Below, in pieces: positions 1 through 6,334 of a stretch of 11,427 bases of DNA; within the stretch, counting starts at the first letter, position 1; the number at the start of each line of letters is the position of its first letter. The stretch lies in assembly GCA_019422905.1 (NCBI GenBank), contig JAHZCM010000025.1, positions 1-11,427 on the forward strand, written 5' to 3'. Position numbers and translations under genes: made by a program. Source of the DNA: Oscillospiraceae bacterium. GTDB taxonomy: Bacteria; Bacillota; Clostridia; Oscillospirales; Acutalibacteraceae. The notes under the pieces were generated by a model. The model saw only the letters and a list, made by a program, of their open reading frames with translations, made no database searches and had not been told where the DNA came from.

Positions 1-50
1 TTCATGCTGTTTTGTGCCTTGTAGCGCAGCAGAAAGGAATGGTCATAAGC

Positions 51-545
51 ATGAACGAAAAGCTCAGGAATATGGCAAGTCTGTATTTGCGACAGGGAAA
101 TAGACTGTTGCTTTTGTATCGAATCGGCTCCAAAGTGATTTCTGATTCCTATACCGCTTCAGCCGGAGGACATTTTGAGAAAGAAGAACTAAATGACGCA
201 AGGGCTTGCGTTTTGCGGGAATTATATGAAGGAACAGGACTTATGGAGCGAGAAATCGACAATCTGTCTCTGCGGTACGTCACACTTCGATTGAAGAATA
301 AGGAAATACGACAGAATTATTATTTCTTTGCTGACCTGATAAACGACAAAAAAGAAATTACAAGCAATGAAGGCAATTTGAAATGGTTTCATTTGGAAGA
401 TTTGTCGAAAGCCATGCCTGAAATGCCATTTTCTGCTCACTATGTCGTAAAACATTATATTGAAATAGGAAAAGATACAGACGCACTATATGCGGGAATT
501 GCAACAGAATCCGGTGTAGAGTTTACTGAAATGAAAGAGTTTTAA
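51..545 (+). CDS. Nudix hydrolase-like protein with an altered Nudix box
   Basis: A 164-residue Nudix-fold protein, of the type that hydrolyses nucleoside diphosphate-X compounds. The start at 51 gives MNEKLRNMASLYL; AAGGA lies at 34-38, 12 bases upstream. In-frame starts at 12 and 39 are possible but have no properly spaced ribosome binding site. The segment SAGGHFEKEEL, then RELYEGTGL, occupies the Nudix-box position (165-242), followed by a strand-rich part with RYVTLR and RQNYYFFADL, typical of a Firmicutes Nudix subgroup. Two departures are visible: the second Glu of the REUxEExGU core is Gly (codon 231-233, GGA, one base from GAA), and the spacing between the first Glu and REL is two residues longer than the textbook box. 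The substrate cannot be told and activity may be reduced. The gene is AT-rich (26 of 60 bases are G/C in 241-300), unlike the neighbouring methyltransferase, suggesting a different origin. Its own promoter would lie left of the window. Confidence 0.85.
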   Translation: MNEKLRNMASLYLRQGNRLLLLYRIGSKVISDSYTASAGGHFEKEELNDARACVLRELYEGTGLMEREIDNLSLRYVTLRLKNKEIRQNYYFFADLINDKKEITSNEGNLKWFHLEDLSKAMPEMPFSAHYVVKHYIEIGKDTDALYAGIATESGVEFTEMKEF

Positions 546-638
546 AGCACCGAAAGCAGGATATAAATCAACTCGTGAAAAAGCATCAAATCATATAAGA
601 GGAGCACCCAGAACAACACTCGACAGGAAGGCGATAAA

Positions 639-1847
639 ATGCAGAACGGTTCAACCATTGTAACGCTCAAAAAGGGCGAGGGCCGCAGCTTTAAGGCGGG
701 CGGACTTTGGATCTATGACAACGAAATCGAACGGATCGAGGGTACCTTTAGAAACGGCGCCATCGTGACCGTACAGGACAACAACGGCTATCCGCTCGGG
801 CGCGGCTTCATCAACCAGAATTCCAAAATCCGCGTGCGCATGATGACGCGCGACGCCGGGCAGGAAATCGACGCGGCCTTTCTCGAAAAGCGCGTGCGCG
901 ACGCATGGGCGTATCGCAGGAAAACCGTGGACACGAGCGCCTGCCGCATCATTTTCGGCGAGGCAGATTTCCTGCCCGGCCTTGTCGTCGATAAGTTTTC
1001 GGACGTGCTGGTCGTCGAGTCCCTCGCGCTCGGCATCGACAGGATGAAGCTGCAGATCGTGGAGCTTCTCAAAAAAGTGCTCGCGGAGGACGGCATTGAA
1101 ATCCGCGGCGTATACGAGCGCAGCGACGCGAAGGAGCGCCTCAAGGAGGGTATGGACCGCGTGAAGGGCTTCATCGGCCCGGAATTTGACACCGACGTGG
1201 AGATCACGGAAAACGGCGTGCGGTATATCGTCGATGTGAAGGACGGCCAGAAAACCGGCTTTTTTCTCGACCAGAAATACAACCGTCTCGCCATTCAGCG
1301 GCTGTGCAGGGGTGCGGATGTGCTCGACTGCTTTACCCACACCGGCTCCTTTGCACTGAACGCCGGTATCGCGGGCGCAAAGCATGTGCTCGGCGTGGAC
1401 GCCTCCGACCTGGCGGTTGCGCAGGCCCGCGAGAACGCCGCATTGAACGGCCTCTCCGGTACGGTGGAATTTCAGTGCGCCGACGTCTTTGACCTGCTCC
1501 CCGCGCTTGAAAGTGAAGGCAGGCAGTTCGACGTCGTGATTCTCGACCCGCCCGCCTTCACGAAGTCCCGCAGCTCCGTGAAGAACGCCGTCAAGGGCTA
1601 CCGGGAAATCAACCTGCGCGGCATGAAGCTCGTGCGGGACGGCGGCTTCCTCGCCACCTGCTCCTGCTCCCATTATATGAACGCCGAGCTGTTCGCCCAG
1701 ACCATCGGACAGGCTGCGCGGGCCGCGCACTGCCGCCTCCGGCAGGTGGAATTCCGCACGCAGGCGCCGGATCATCCGATCCTCTGGAGCGCGGACGAAT
1801 CCTATTATCTGAAATTCTATATCTTTCAGGTTTGCCGGGACGCTTGA
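639..1847 (+). CDS. rlmI: 23S rRNA (cytosine-C5)-methyltransferase, RlmI family
   Basis: A 402-residue S-adenosylmethionine-dependent RNA methyltransferase of COG1092. The E. coli member RlmI makes m5C1962 in 23S rRNA, and Gram-positive relatives are presumed to act on the same large-subunit RNA. Seen: an N-terminal PUA-like part (about residues 5-75, with GRGFINQNSKIRVRMM), a linker domain, the family signature GQKTGFFLDQ (203-212), SAM motif I VLDCFTHTGSFAL (228-240), the acidic ribose-binding GVD (252-254), motif IV DPPAF (303-307) and CSCSH (341-345) at the position of the catalytic/active-site cysteine region. AGGAAGG at 625-631, seven bases from the ATG, fixes the start. Length is normal for the family (about 395 residues). 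The stop codon overlaps the ribosome binding site of the next gene, so the two are probably co-transcribed. A TATAAG at 594-599 could be a -10 box but has no good -35. The exact rRNA position is inferred from family membership. Confidence 0.93.
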   Translation: MQNGSTIVTLKKGEGRSFKAGGLWIYDNEIERIEGTFRNGAIVTVQDNNGYPLGRGFINQNSKIRVRMMTRDAGQEIDAAFLEKRVRDAWAYRRKTVDTSACRIIFGEADFLPGLVVDKFSDVLVVESLALGIDRMKLQIVELLKKVLAEDGIEIRGVYERSDAKERLKEGMDRVKGFIGPEFDTDVEITENGVRYIVDVKDGQKTGFFLDQKYNRLAIQRLCRGADVLDCFTHTGSFALNAGIAGAKHVLGVDASDLAVAQARENAALNGLSGTVEFQCADVFDLLPALESEGRQFDVVILDPPAFTKSRSSVKNAVKGYREINLRGMKLVRDGGFLATCSCSHYMNAELFAQTIGQAARAAHCRLRQVEFRTQAPDHPILWSADESYYLKFYIFQVCRDA

Positions 1848-1860
1848 GGAGGCACTTTCA

Positions 1861-3234
1861 TTGAAGTTCATTTCGGATCTCAGTTCGGACAATATCAAAG
1901 GGCTGGTCTGGTCGCTGGCGCTGCCCTCCATGCTTTCCCAATTGGTCAGCGTGCTGTACAGCATTGTGGACCGCATGTATATCGGCAATATTCCGGGCTA
2001 CGGCGAGACGGCGCTGGCCGGCGTCGGCGTGTGCGGGCCGATCATCACGCTGATCTCTTCCTTCGCCTTTCTCGTCGGCATCGGCGGCTCGCCGCTTGTC
2101 AGCATCAAGCTCGGCGAAGGCCGCGTGCGGGATGCAAAAAAGATCGTTGCAAACTGCTTTGTATTTTTGCTGGTGCTCGCGGTCATCGTCACGATTCTTG
2201 CCTTTCTCTTCCGCCGCCCGATTCTCATCACTTTCGGCGCATCTGAAGCGCTGTATCCTTACGCCGAGTCGTACTTCTCCGTTTATCTGCTCGGCACGGT
2301 TTTCGCGCTGGTCGCCACCGGCATGAACCAATTCATCATCACGCAGGGCTACAGCCGAAACGGCATGCTTTCCGTCGTGATCGGCGCGGTGACCAACATC
2401 ATTCTGGACCCAATCTTCATCTTCATTTTGGATATGGGCGTCACCGGCGCGGCGGTCGCCACCGTGTTTTCGCAGATCGCAAGCTGCGCTTACGTGCTCT
2501 GGTTCCTCTTTCGCGGCAGAGCGCTGGTTCCTATCACCTTCGGTGGTTATGATCTAAAAATCATCGGCCGTGTAACGGTCATCGGCATGAGCTCGTTCCT
2601 CATCATCCTGTTCGACAATGTAATGCTGATTTCCCTCAACATGATGCTTCAAAAGCACGGCGGCGCGGGCTACGGCGATATGCTTCTGACCTGCAACACG
2701 ATCGTGCAGAGCTTCGAGCTTCTGATCACAATGCCGCTGGGCGGACTGACCATGGGCACGCAGACGATTCTTGGCTATAACTTCGGCGCGCGAAGGCCGG
2801 ACAAGATTCTCCGCGCACAGCGGATGATTTTCGCGATTGCCGTCGGCTTCTGCGCGCTGATGTTCCTTGCCGCGCAGATAATCCCACATCTGTTCGCCCG
2901 CATCTTTACGCAGGACCCCGAATACATTGATATGACGGCCCGGCTGATCCGTATCTACACGCTGGGAACGATTCCGCTCGCCATCCAATACGAAATCGTG
3001 GACGGCTTTACCGGTCTCGGCATGGTAAAAATTGCGCTGCCGCTCTCCGTATTCCGCAAAATCGTCTTTTTCTCCTGCGTGTTCATCCTGCCCGTGTTCT
3101 TCCCGATTGAAAATATCTTCTGGTGCGAAGCGATCTCGGATATCCTTCCCCCGATCGTCTCCCTGACCGTCTATCTGCTCACCATCAAGCGCGTCATCCG
3201 GCGGGAGCCCCCGCCCGCGAAGCCTGCCGCTTGA
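1861..3234 (+). CDS. MATE family efflux transporter
   Basis: A 457-residue polytopic membrane protein of the multidrug and toxic compound extrusion family, which exports cationic compounds by Na+ or H+ antiport across the cytoplasmic membrane. The start is TTG at 1861: GAGGAGG at 1846-1852 lies eight bases upstream and overlaps the methyltransferase stop, implying translational coupling. Two six-helix halves are recognisable. Half one has IVDRMYIG (35-42), NIILDPIFIF (179-188) and GVTGAAVAT (193-201), all hallmarks of bacterial MATE proteins; half two has the matching GTQTILGYNFGA (299-310). About 12 hydrophobic segments can be counted. The C-terminus ends in a short Arg/Pro/Ala tail in the cytoplasm. 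The substrate cannot be deduced. Pairing with an rRNA methyltransferase gene does not by itself indicate antibiotic resistance. Confidence 0.95.
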   Translation: MKFISDLSSDNIKGLVWSLALPSMLSQLVSVLYSIVDRMYIGNIPGYGETALAGVGVCGPIITLISSFAFLVGIGGSPLVSIKLGEGRVRDAKKIVANCFVFLLVLAVIVTILAFLFRRPILITFGASEALYPYAESYFSVYLLGTVFALVATGMNQFIITQGYSRNGMLSVVIGAVTNIILDPIFIFILDMGVTGAAVATVFSQIASCAYVLWFLFRGRALVPITFGGYDLKIIGRVTVIGMSSFLIILFDNVMLISLNMMLQKHGGAGYGDMLLTCNTIVQSFELLITMPLGGLTMGTQTILGYNFGARRPDKILRAQRMIFAIAVGFCALMFLAAQIIPHLFARIFTQDPEYIDMTARLIRIYTLGTIPLAIQYEIVDGFTGLGMVKIALPLSVFRKIVFFSCVFILPVFFPIENIFWCEAISDILPPIVSLTVYLLTIKRVIRREPPPAKPAA

Positions 3235-3258
3235 AAAATTTTCCGGGTGTGCTATACT
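3231..3258 (+). promoter_or_regulatory. Sigma-A-type promoter for the flavin reductase gene
   Basis: TTGAAA (3231-3236), a 16-base spacer, then TATACT (3253-3258), with TGC just before it making an extended -10. The -35 overlaps the MATE stop codon, so the downstream gene can be transcribed independently of the upstream pair. Confidence 0.65.
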
Positions 3259-3283
3259 TAGAAAAAACAAAGGAGTTGGCTTT

Positions 3284-3790
3284 ATGGCACTGCATTCCGT
3301 CTCTTATGATTCTCTGAAATTCAATCCGTTCACAAAGCTCGGGCAGGAGTGGGCACTCGTCACAGCCGGCGATGAGACCGGCTTTAACACAATGACCGTT
3401 TCATGGGGCGCGCTCGGCTTTATCTGGAACAAGCCGACCGTCACCGTCTACATCCGTCCGCAGCGCTACACAAAGGAATTTCTCGACAAGGGCGATACCT
3501 TTACCCTCTCATTCTACCCCTCGGGCAAAAAGCCCGTTCTGGGTTACCTCGGCAAGGCCTCCGGCCGTGAGGAAAACAAGGTGGAAAAATCCGGCCTGAC
3601 GCCCGTTTTCGCAAACGGCTCCGTGTACTTTGAGGAGGCGGAGCTTGTATTTGTCTGCCGCAAAATGAGCCGCACGCCGCTTCTGCCGGAGAGCTTTCTC
3701 GACCCGGAGGTCGACGGCAAGTTTTATCCGGAGAAGGACTATCACGAGATGTACATCGCAGAAATCACCGACGTCCTCGTACAAGACTGA
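3284..3790 (+). CDS. Flavin reductase-like (FMN-binding) family protein
   Basis: A 168-residue protein of the flavin reductase-like domain family (COG1853), split-barrel proteins that bind FMN and often reduce it with NAD(P)H, or serve as electron carriers in anaerobes. Seen: FNTMTVSWGALG (34-45), the strand and Arg-rich segment VYIRPQRYTKEFL (55-67), and SGKKPVLGYLGKASGREENK (80-99), all typical of the short clostridial members. No signal peptide or membrane segment, so cytoplasmic. AAAGGAG at 3269-3275, eight bases from the ATG, fixes the start. The gene stands alone between its own promoter and a terminator, so it is not obviously part of either neighbouring unit. The physiological partner is unknown. 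It could supply reduced flavin or bind flavin in another redox role. Confidence 0.88.
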   Translation: MALHSVSYDSLKFNPFTKLGQEWALVTAGDETGFNTMTVSWGALGFIWNKPTVTVYIRPQRYTKEFLDKGDTFTLSFYPSGKKPVLGYLGKASGREENKVEKSGLTPVFANGSVYFEEAELVFVCRKMSRTPLLPESFLDPEVDGKFYPEKDYHEMYIAEITDVLVQD

Positions 3791-3804
3791 CGGCCGCTTA
3801 AAAG

Positions 3805-3840
3805 AGCGCGCAGCCGGCTTTTGGCTGCGCGCTTCTTTTC
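3805..3840 (+). terminator. Intrinsic terminator after the flavin reductase gene
   Basis: An 11-bp perfect stem (3805-3815 with 3823-3833, core GCGCGCAGCC / GGCTGCGCGC), a 7-base loop (GGCTTTT), then TTCTTTTC. It starts 14 bases after the stop codon and should end the flavin reductase transcript. Confidence 0.9.
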
Positions 3841-3888
3841 TGCCCGGATTGTCCGGTCTCACAGTTTTACCCCGCGGATTTCGTTATT

Positions 3889-3916
3889 TTGTCAATCGAT
3901 TTTACCCGGTCAAAAT
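3889..3916 (+). promoter_or_regulatory. Possible promoter for the acetyltransferase gene
   Basis: TTGTCA (3889-3894), 16-base spacer, CAAAAT (3911-3916). An alternative is an extended -10, TGGTATCGT, ending at 3924 with no -35. Some promoter is needed here because a strong terminator lies upstream. Confidence 0.4.
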
Positions 3917-3954
3917 GGTATCGTAAGGATTATCCAACACAGAAGGAAGTGCAG

Positions 3955-3963
3955 ATGCAATGA
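3955..3963 (+). other. Two-codon mini-ORF (ATG CAA TGA) overlapping the acetyltransferase start
   Basis: AAGGA at 3943-3947 is seven bases from the ATG at 3955, the ideal distance, while the acetyltransferase ATG at 3960 is 12 bases away. Translation from 3955 would read Met-Gln and stop at 3961-3963, overlapping the real start as ATGA. It could be chance, or a start-stop element that lowers or couples translation. Confidence 0.35.
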
Positions 3964-4700
3964 CAAAAGAAACGCTTACAAAACAGCTTCTCGAAATGGG
4001 TGTCCGCCCCGGCGATACGGTTCTCGTCCACTCCTCAATGAAGGCAATCGGCACCGCGCTGCCGCCCGAAGACGTGATTGAAGCGCTGTACGGCGCCGTC
4101 TGCCCCGGCGGCACGCTGCTGCTCCCCGCCCTTACCTACGAGAACGTCACGCCCGACGCGCCTGTGTTCGACAGCCGCACCACAGAGCCGTGCATCGGGC
4201 TTCTGCCGCGCACCTTCTTTCATATGCCGGGCGTTGTGCGCAGCGTCCATCCCACGCACTCCGTCTGCGCGCTCGGCAAAAACGCAGCGCAGCTCACGGC
4301 GGGCCACGAGCAGGACATCACGCCCGTCGGCCCGAACTCCCCGTTCATGCGGCTCGCCTTCTGCGGCGGCAAGCTGCTTTTTATCGGCGAGATTCTGCAC
4401 GCCTGCACGTTCATGCACGGCATCGAAGAGCTGTTCGGCACGGATTACGTGCTGACCCGCGAGAAGATCCGGTATATCGTGGACGGTAAGGAGCGCTGGA
4501 TGTACGGCCACGATTTTCACGGCTGGGGCTCGGAATACGAACGCGTGAAGGATATTTTAACCGGCGATGCGCTGATCCGCGGCCGGTTCGGACAGGCGCC
4601 GTGCTATTTAATTGACGCCGCCGCTCTGCGCGAAGCCGCCCTCAAAAAGCTTGGGGAGGACATGCATTATTTTGTCACGGACATCTCCGCATACATATAG
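3960..4700 (+). CDS. AAC(3)-family (antibiotic NAT) acetyltransferase
   Basis: A 246-residue cytoplasmic protein of the aminoglycoside 3-N-acetyltransferase family (Pfam Antibiotic_NAT), which moves acetyl groups from acetyl-CoA to amino groups. Family landmarks in order: VLVHSSMKAIG (21-31), CPGGTLLLPALTY (48-60), GLLPRTFFHMPGVVRSVHPTHSVCALG (around 80-106), PNSPFMRLAFCGGKLLFIG (125-143), and TFMHGIEE (150-157), where His153 and Glu156 match the catalytic His and nearby Glu of the family. Length is slightly below the 260-290 usual for proven resistance enzymes. The start at 3960 gives the expected N-terminus (TKETLTKQLLEMGVRPGD); no other in-frame start fits, although the ribosome binding site is 12 bases away. 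Many chromosomal members of this family do not act on aminoglycosides, so calling it a resistance gene would be premature. A MATE efflux gene is nearby but in a separate transcription unit. Confidence 0.9.
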   Translation: MTKETLTKQLLEMGVRPGDTVLVHSSMKAIGTALPPEDVIEALYGAVCPGGTLLLPALTYENVTPDAPVFDSRTTEPCIGLLPRTFFHMPGVVRSVHPTHSVCALGKNAAQLTAGHEQDITPVGPNSPFMRLAFCGGKLLFIGEILHACTFMHGIEELFGTDYVLTREKIRYIVDGKERWMYGHDFHGWGSEYERVKDILTGDALIRGRFGQAPCYLIDAAALREAALKKLGEDMHYFVTDISAYI

Positions 4701-4729
4701 TTGCAGGCTATGCCGAATTGTGATACGAT
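4701..4729 (+). promoter_or_regulatory. Possible promoter for the transporter-redox operon
   Basis: TTGCAG (4701-4706), 17-base spacer, TACGAT (4724-4729), with TGA immediately before it giving an extended -10 (TGnTACGAT). It starts right after the acetyltransferase stop codon. No terminator is visible between the two genes, so read-through is also possible. Confidence 0.45.
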
Positions 4730-4740
4730 AAAAACGTATC
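4722..4740. promoter_or_regulatory. Inverted repeat over the -10 box, candidate operator
   Basis: GATACG (4722-4727), 7-base AT-only spacer, CGTATC (4735-4740): a perfect 6-bp dyad covering the -10 box and the expected transcription start. This is the classical place for a repressor site. No regulator gene is present in the window to pair with it. Confidence 0.35.
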
Positions 4741-4768
4741 CTGTCCAAGAGATGGAGGTGCAACCTGT

Positions 4769-5668
4769 ATGTGGGTGCTTGAGGCTTTTCTCTCAGCCCT
4801 TTTTGCCGGCATCACAGCGATTCTCGCCAAGGTCGGCATCAAAAATGTGGATTCCCATCTTGCCACGGCGCTGCGCACCGTCATCGTGACGCTGTTCGCG
4901 TGGCTGATGGTGCTGATTACCGGCGGCCTTGCCGAGCTGCCGCTTGTCGGCGGTACGACGCTTTTGTTTCTCGTGCTTTCCGGCCTTACGACCGGCGCTT
5001 CCTGGCTCTGCTACTTCAAGGCGATTTCCCTCGGCGACGTGGTGAAAATCGCGCCGATCGACAAAAGCTCCACCATCCTCACGATGCTGCTCGCGTTTCT
5101 CTTTCTCGGAGAGCCGTTCACGTGGCTCAAGGCGCTGTGCATCGTACTGATCGGTGCGGGCACCTACATGATGGTTTACACGAAGCGTCCCGTAAAACAG
5201 ATTCCGGAGGGAATGTCGCCACAGAAGCCGGAGCGGCGTTCCCTGAAACAGTACGCGTGGTTTATCTATGCGGCGCTTTCCGCCGTTTTCGCCGCGCTGA
5301 CGACGATTCTCGGCAAGACCGGCGTACAGGATATCAGCTCGAACCTCGGCACGGCAATTCGCTGCATTGTGGTGCTTCTTCTGGCATGGATTATCGTTTT
5401 CATGCAGGGCACGCACCGCACCATCCGGTGGATCGACCGCCGCAGCGTCCTGTTTCTGGTGCTTTCCGGCTTTGCGACCGGCCTTTCGTGGCTCTGCTAC
5501 TACAGCGCGCTGAAAAACGGCAGCGCCAGCGTTGTCGGGCCGATCGACAAGCTCTCGATTCTCGTCACCGTGCTGTTTTCCCGCGTATTCCTGAAAGAAA
5601 AGCTCTCGCCGCTCTCCATTGCGGGGCTGTTTACTCTGACGGCAGGCACGCTCCTGCTGCTCGTATAA
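4769..5668 (+). CDS. EamA/DMT-superfamily transporter, duplicated two-domain form
   Basis: A 299-residue membrane protein with about ten helices, made of two EamA units (1-137 and 161-299) joined by a charged cytoplasmic linker (138-160). The halves are clearly related: FLVLSGLTTGASWLCYFKA (67-85) against FLVLSGFATGLSWLCYYSA (229-247), and APIDKSS (95-101) against GPIDKLS (257-263). Each half resembles the single-domain COG2510 proteins. The five helices per unit mean the halves insert in opposite orientation. Family members move small metabolites (amino acids, nucleotide-sugar or other organic compounds), but substrate cannot be read from sequence. GGAGGTG at 4754-4760, eight bases before the ATG, fixes the start. 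It is the first gene of a close-packed operon (gaps of 15 and 6 bases, then a 4-base overlap) ending in a flavoprotein-ferredoxin pair, so it may carry that enzyme's substrate or product. Confidence 0.92.
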   Translation: MWVLEAFLSALFAGITAILAKVGIKNVDSHLATALRTVIVTLFAWLMVLITGGLAELPLVGGTTLLFLVLSGLTTGASWLCYFKAISLGDVVKIAPIDKSSTILTMLLAFLFLGEPFTWLKALCIVLIGAGTYMMVYTKRPVKQIPEGMSPQKPERRSLKQYAWFIYAALSAVFAALTTILGKTGVQDISSNLGTAIRCIVVLLLAWIIVFMQGTHRTIRWIDRRSVLFLVLSGFATGLSWLCYYSALKNGSASVVGPIDKLSILVTVLFSRVFLKEKLSPLSIAGLFTLTAGTLLLLV

Positions 5669-5683
5669 AAAGGGTTGTATCCA

Positions 5684-6328
5684 ATGAAAAAAGTATTTTC
5701 TCCGCTCAATCTCCTGCTCGCCCTTGTCCTCACGCTGTTCGTCATCTGCACGGCGGTCGTCGTCACCTTGAACTTCCGCCCGCTCTATTACCTCGACGTT
5801 GAGCTGCTGGATATCCCCGCGCTTTCCGGCCTGCCGCGGGAGGAGATTTTGCAGAACTATAACGTCTTAATCGACTATAACTCTATTTTCGGGCCGAAGA
5901 CGCTCGAATTTCCAACGCTCGCCATGAGCGAAACCGGACGCATCCATTTTGAAGAGGTCAAAAATGTATTTGCTTTTTTTGAAATCGGGATGCTCGTTTC
6001 CGGCGTACTCGCCGCAGCCGGGATTATTTTCCGGCATTTCAGAAAGAGTCCGGGCTATCTGCTGCTGACCGCCGTTCTGACTGTGGCGCTTCCGGCTGTG
6101 CTCGGTATTCTCATTGCGCTGAACTGGCAGAGCGTGTTCGTCCTGTTTCACAAGATCGTCTTTAACAACGACTACTGGATTTTCGACGCGGCGACGGATC
6201 CGGTAATCACCATCCTGCCCGATACCTTCTTCATGCACTGCGCACTCATGATCCTTGCGCTCGTTGTGCTGGGCAGCGTGGTTTGCCTGCTGCTTTACAG
6301 GCATTTCAGAAAAAAGATCAAGGAGTGA
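5684..6328 (+). CDS. DUF1461 (TIGR01906) integral membrane protein
   Basis: A 214-residue membrane protein of unknown function with four predicted helices (about 8-29, 97-117, 124-146, 185-205). A large external loop lies after helix one. Family signatures seen: HFEEVK (88-93) just before helix two, FHKIVFNNDYW (155-165), and LPDTFF (178-183) before the last helix. A basic tail (RHFRKKIKE) is likely cytoplasmic. The start is ATG 5684 with AAGGG at 5670-5674, nine bases away; a TTG at 5675 in the same frame would sit directly on that site and is less likely. It lies 15 bases after the transporter and six before the flavoprotein, so it is surely in the same transcript. This family is widespread in Firmicutes in many contexts, so its link with the redox pair may be loose. 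Confidence 0.85.
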   Translation: MKKVFSPLNLLLALVLTLFVICTAVVVTLNFRPLYYLDVELLDIPALSGLPREEILQNYNVLIDYNSIFGPKTLEFPTLAMSETGRIHFEEVKNVFAFFEIGMLVSGVLAAAGIIFRHFRKSPGYLLLTAVLTVALPAVLGILIALNWQSVFVLFHKIVFNNDYWIFDAATDPVITILPDTFFMHCALMILALVVLGSVVCLLLYRHFRKKIKE

Positions 6329-6334
6329 TCTGCC

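Noticed and set aside
651..1988. A 445-codon open frame on the minus strand opposite the methyltransferase gene
   Set aside because: It is longer than the true gene but has no family motif and overlaps the MATE start. The plus strand carries all RlmI motifs and a good ribosome binding site; long antisense frames are common in GC-rich genes.
3200..3215. GC-rich hairpin at the 3' end of the MATE gene as a terminator
   Set aside because: GGCGGG/CCCGCC can pair, but it is inside the coding sequence and not followed by a T run.
4900..5802. A 300-codon plus-strand frame overlapping the EamA gene in another phase
   Set aside because: It is an Arg/His-rich shadow without a ribosome binding site; the EamA frame shows strong hydrophobic helices and internal duplication.
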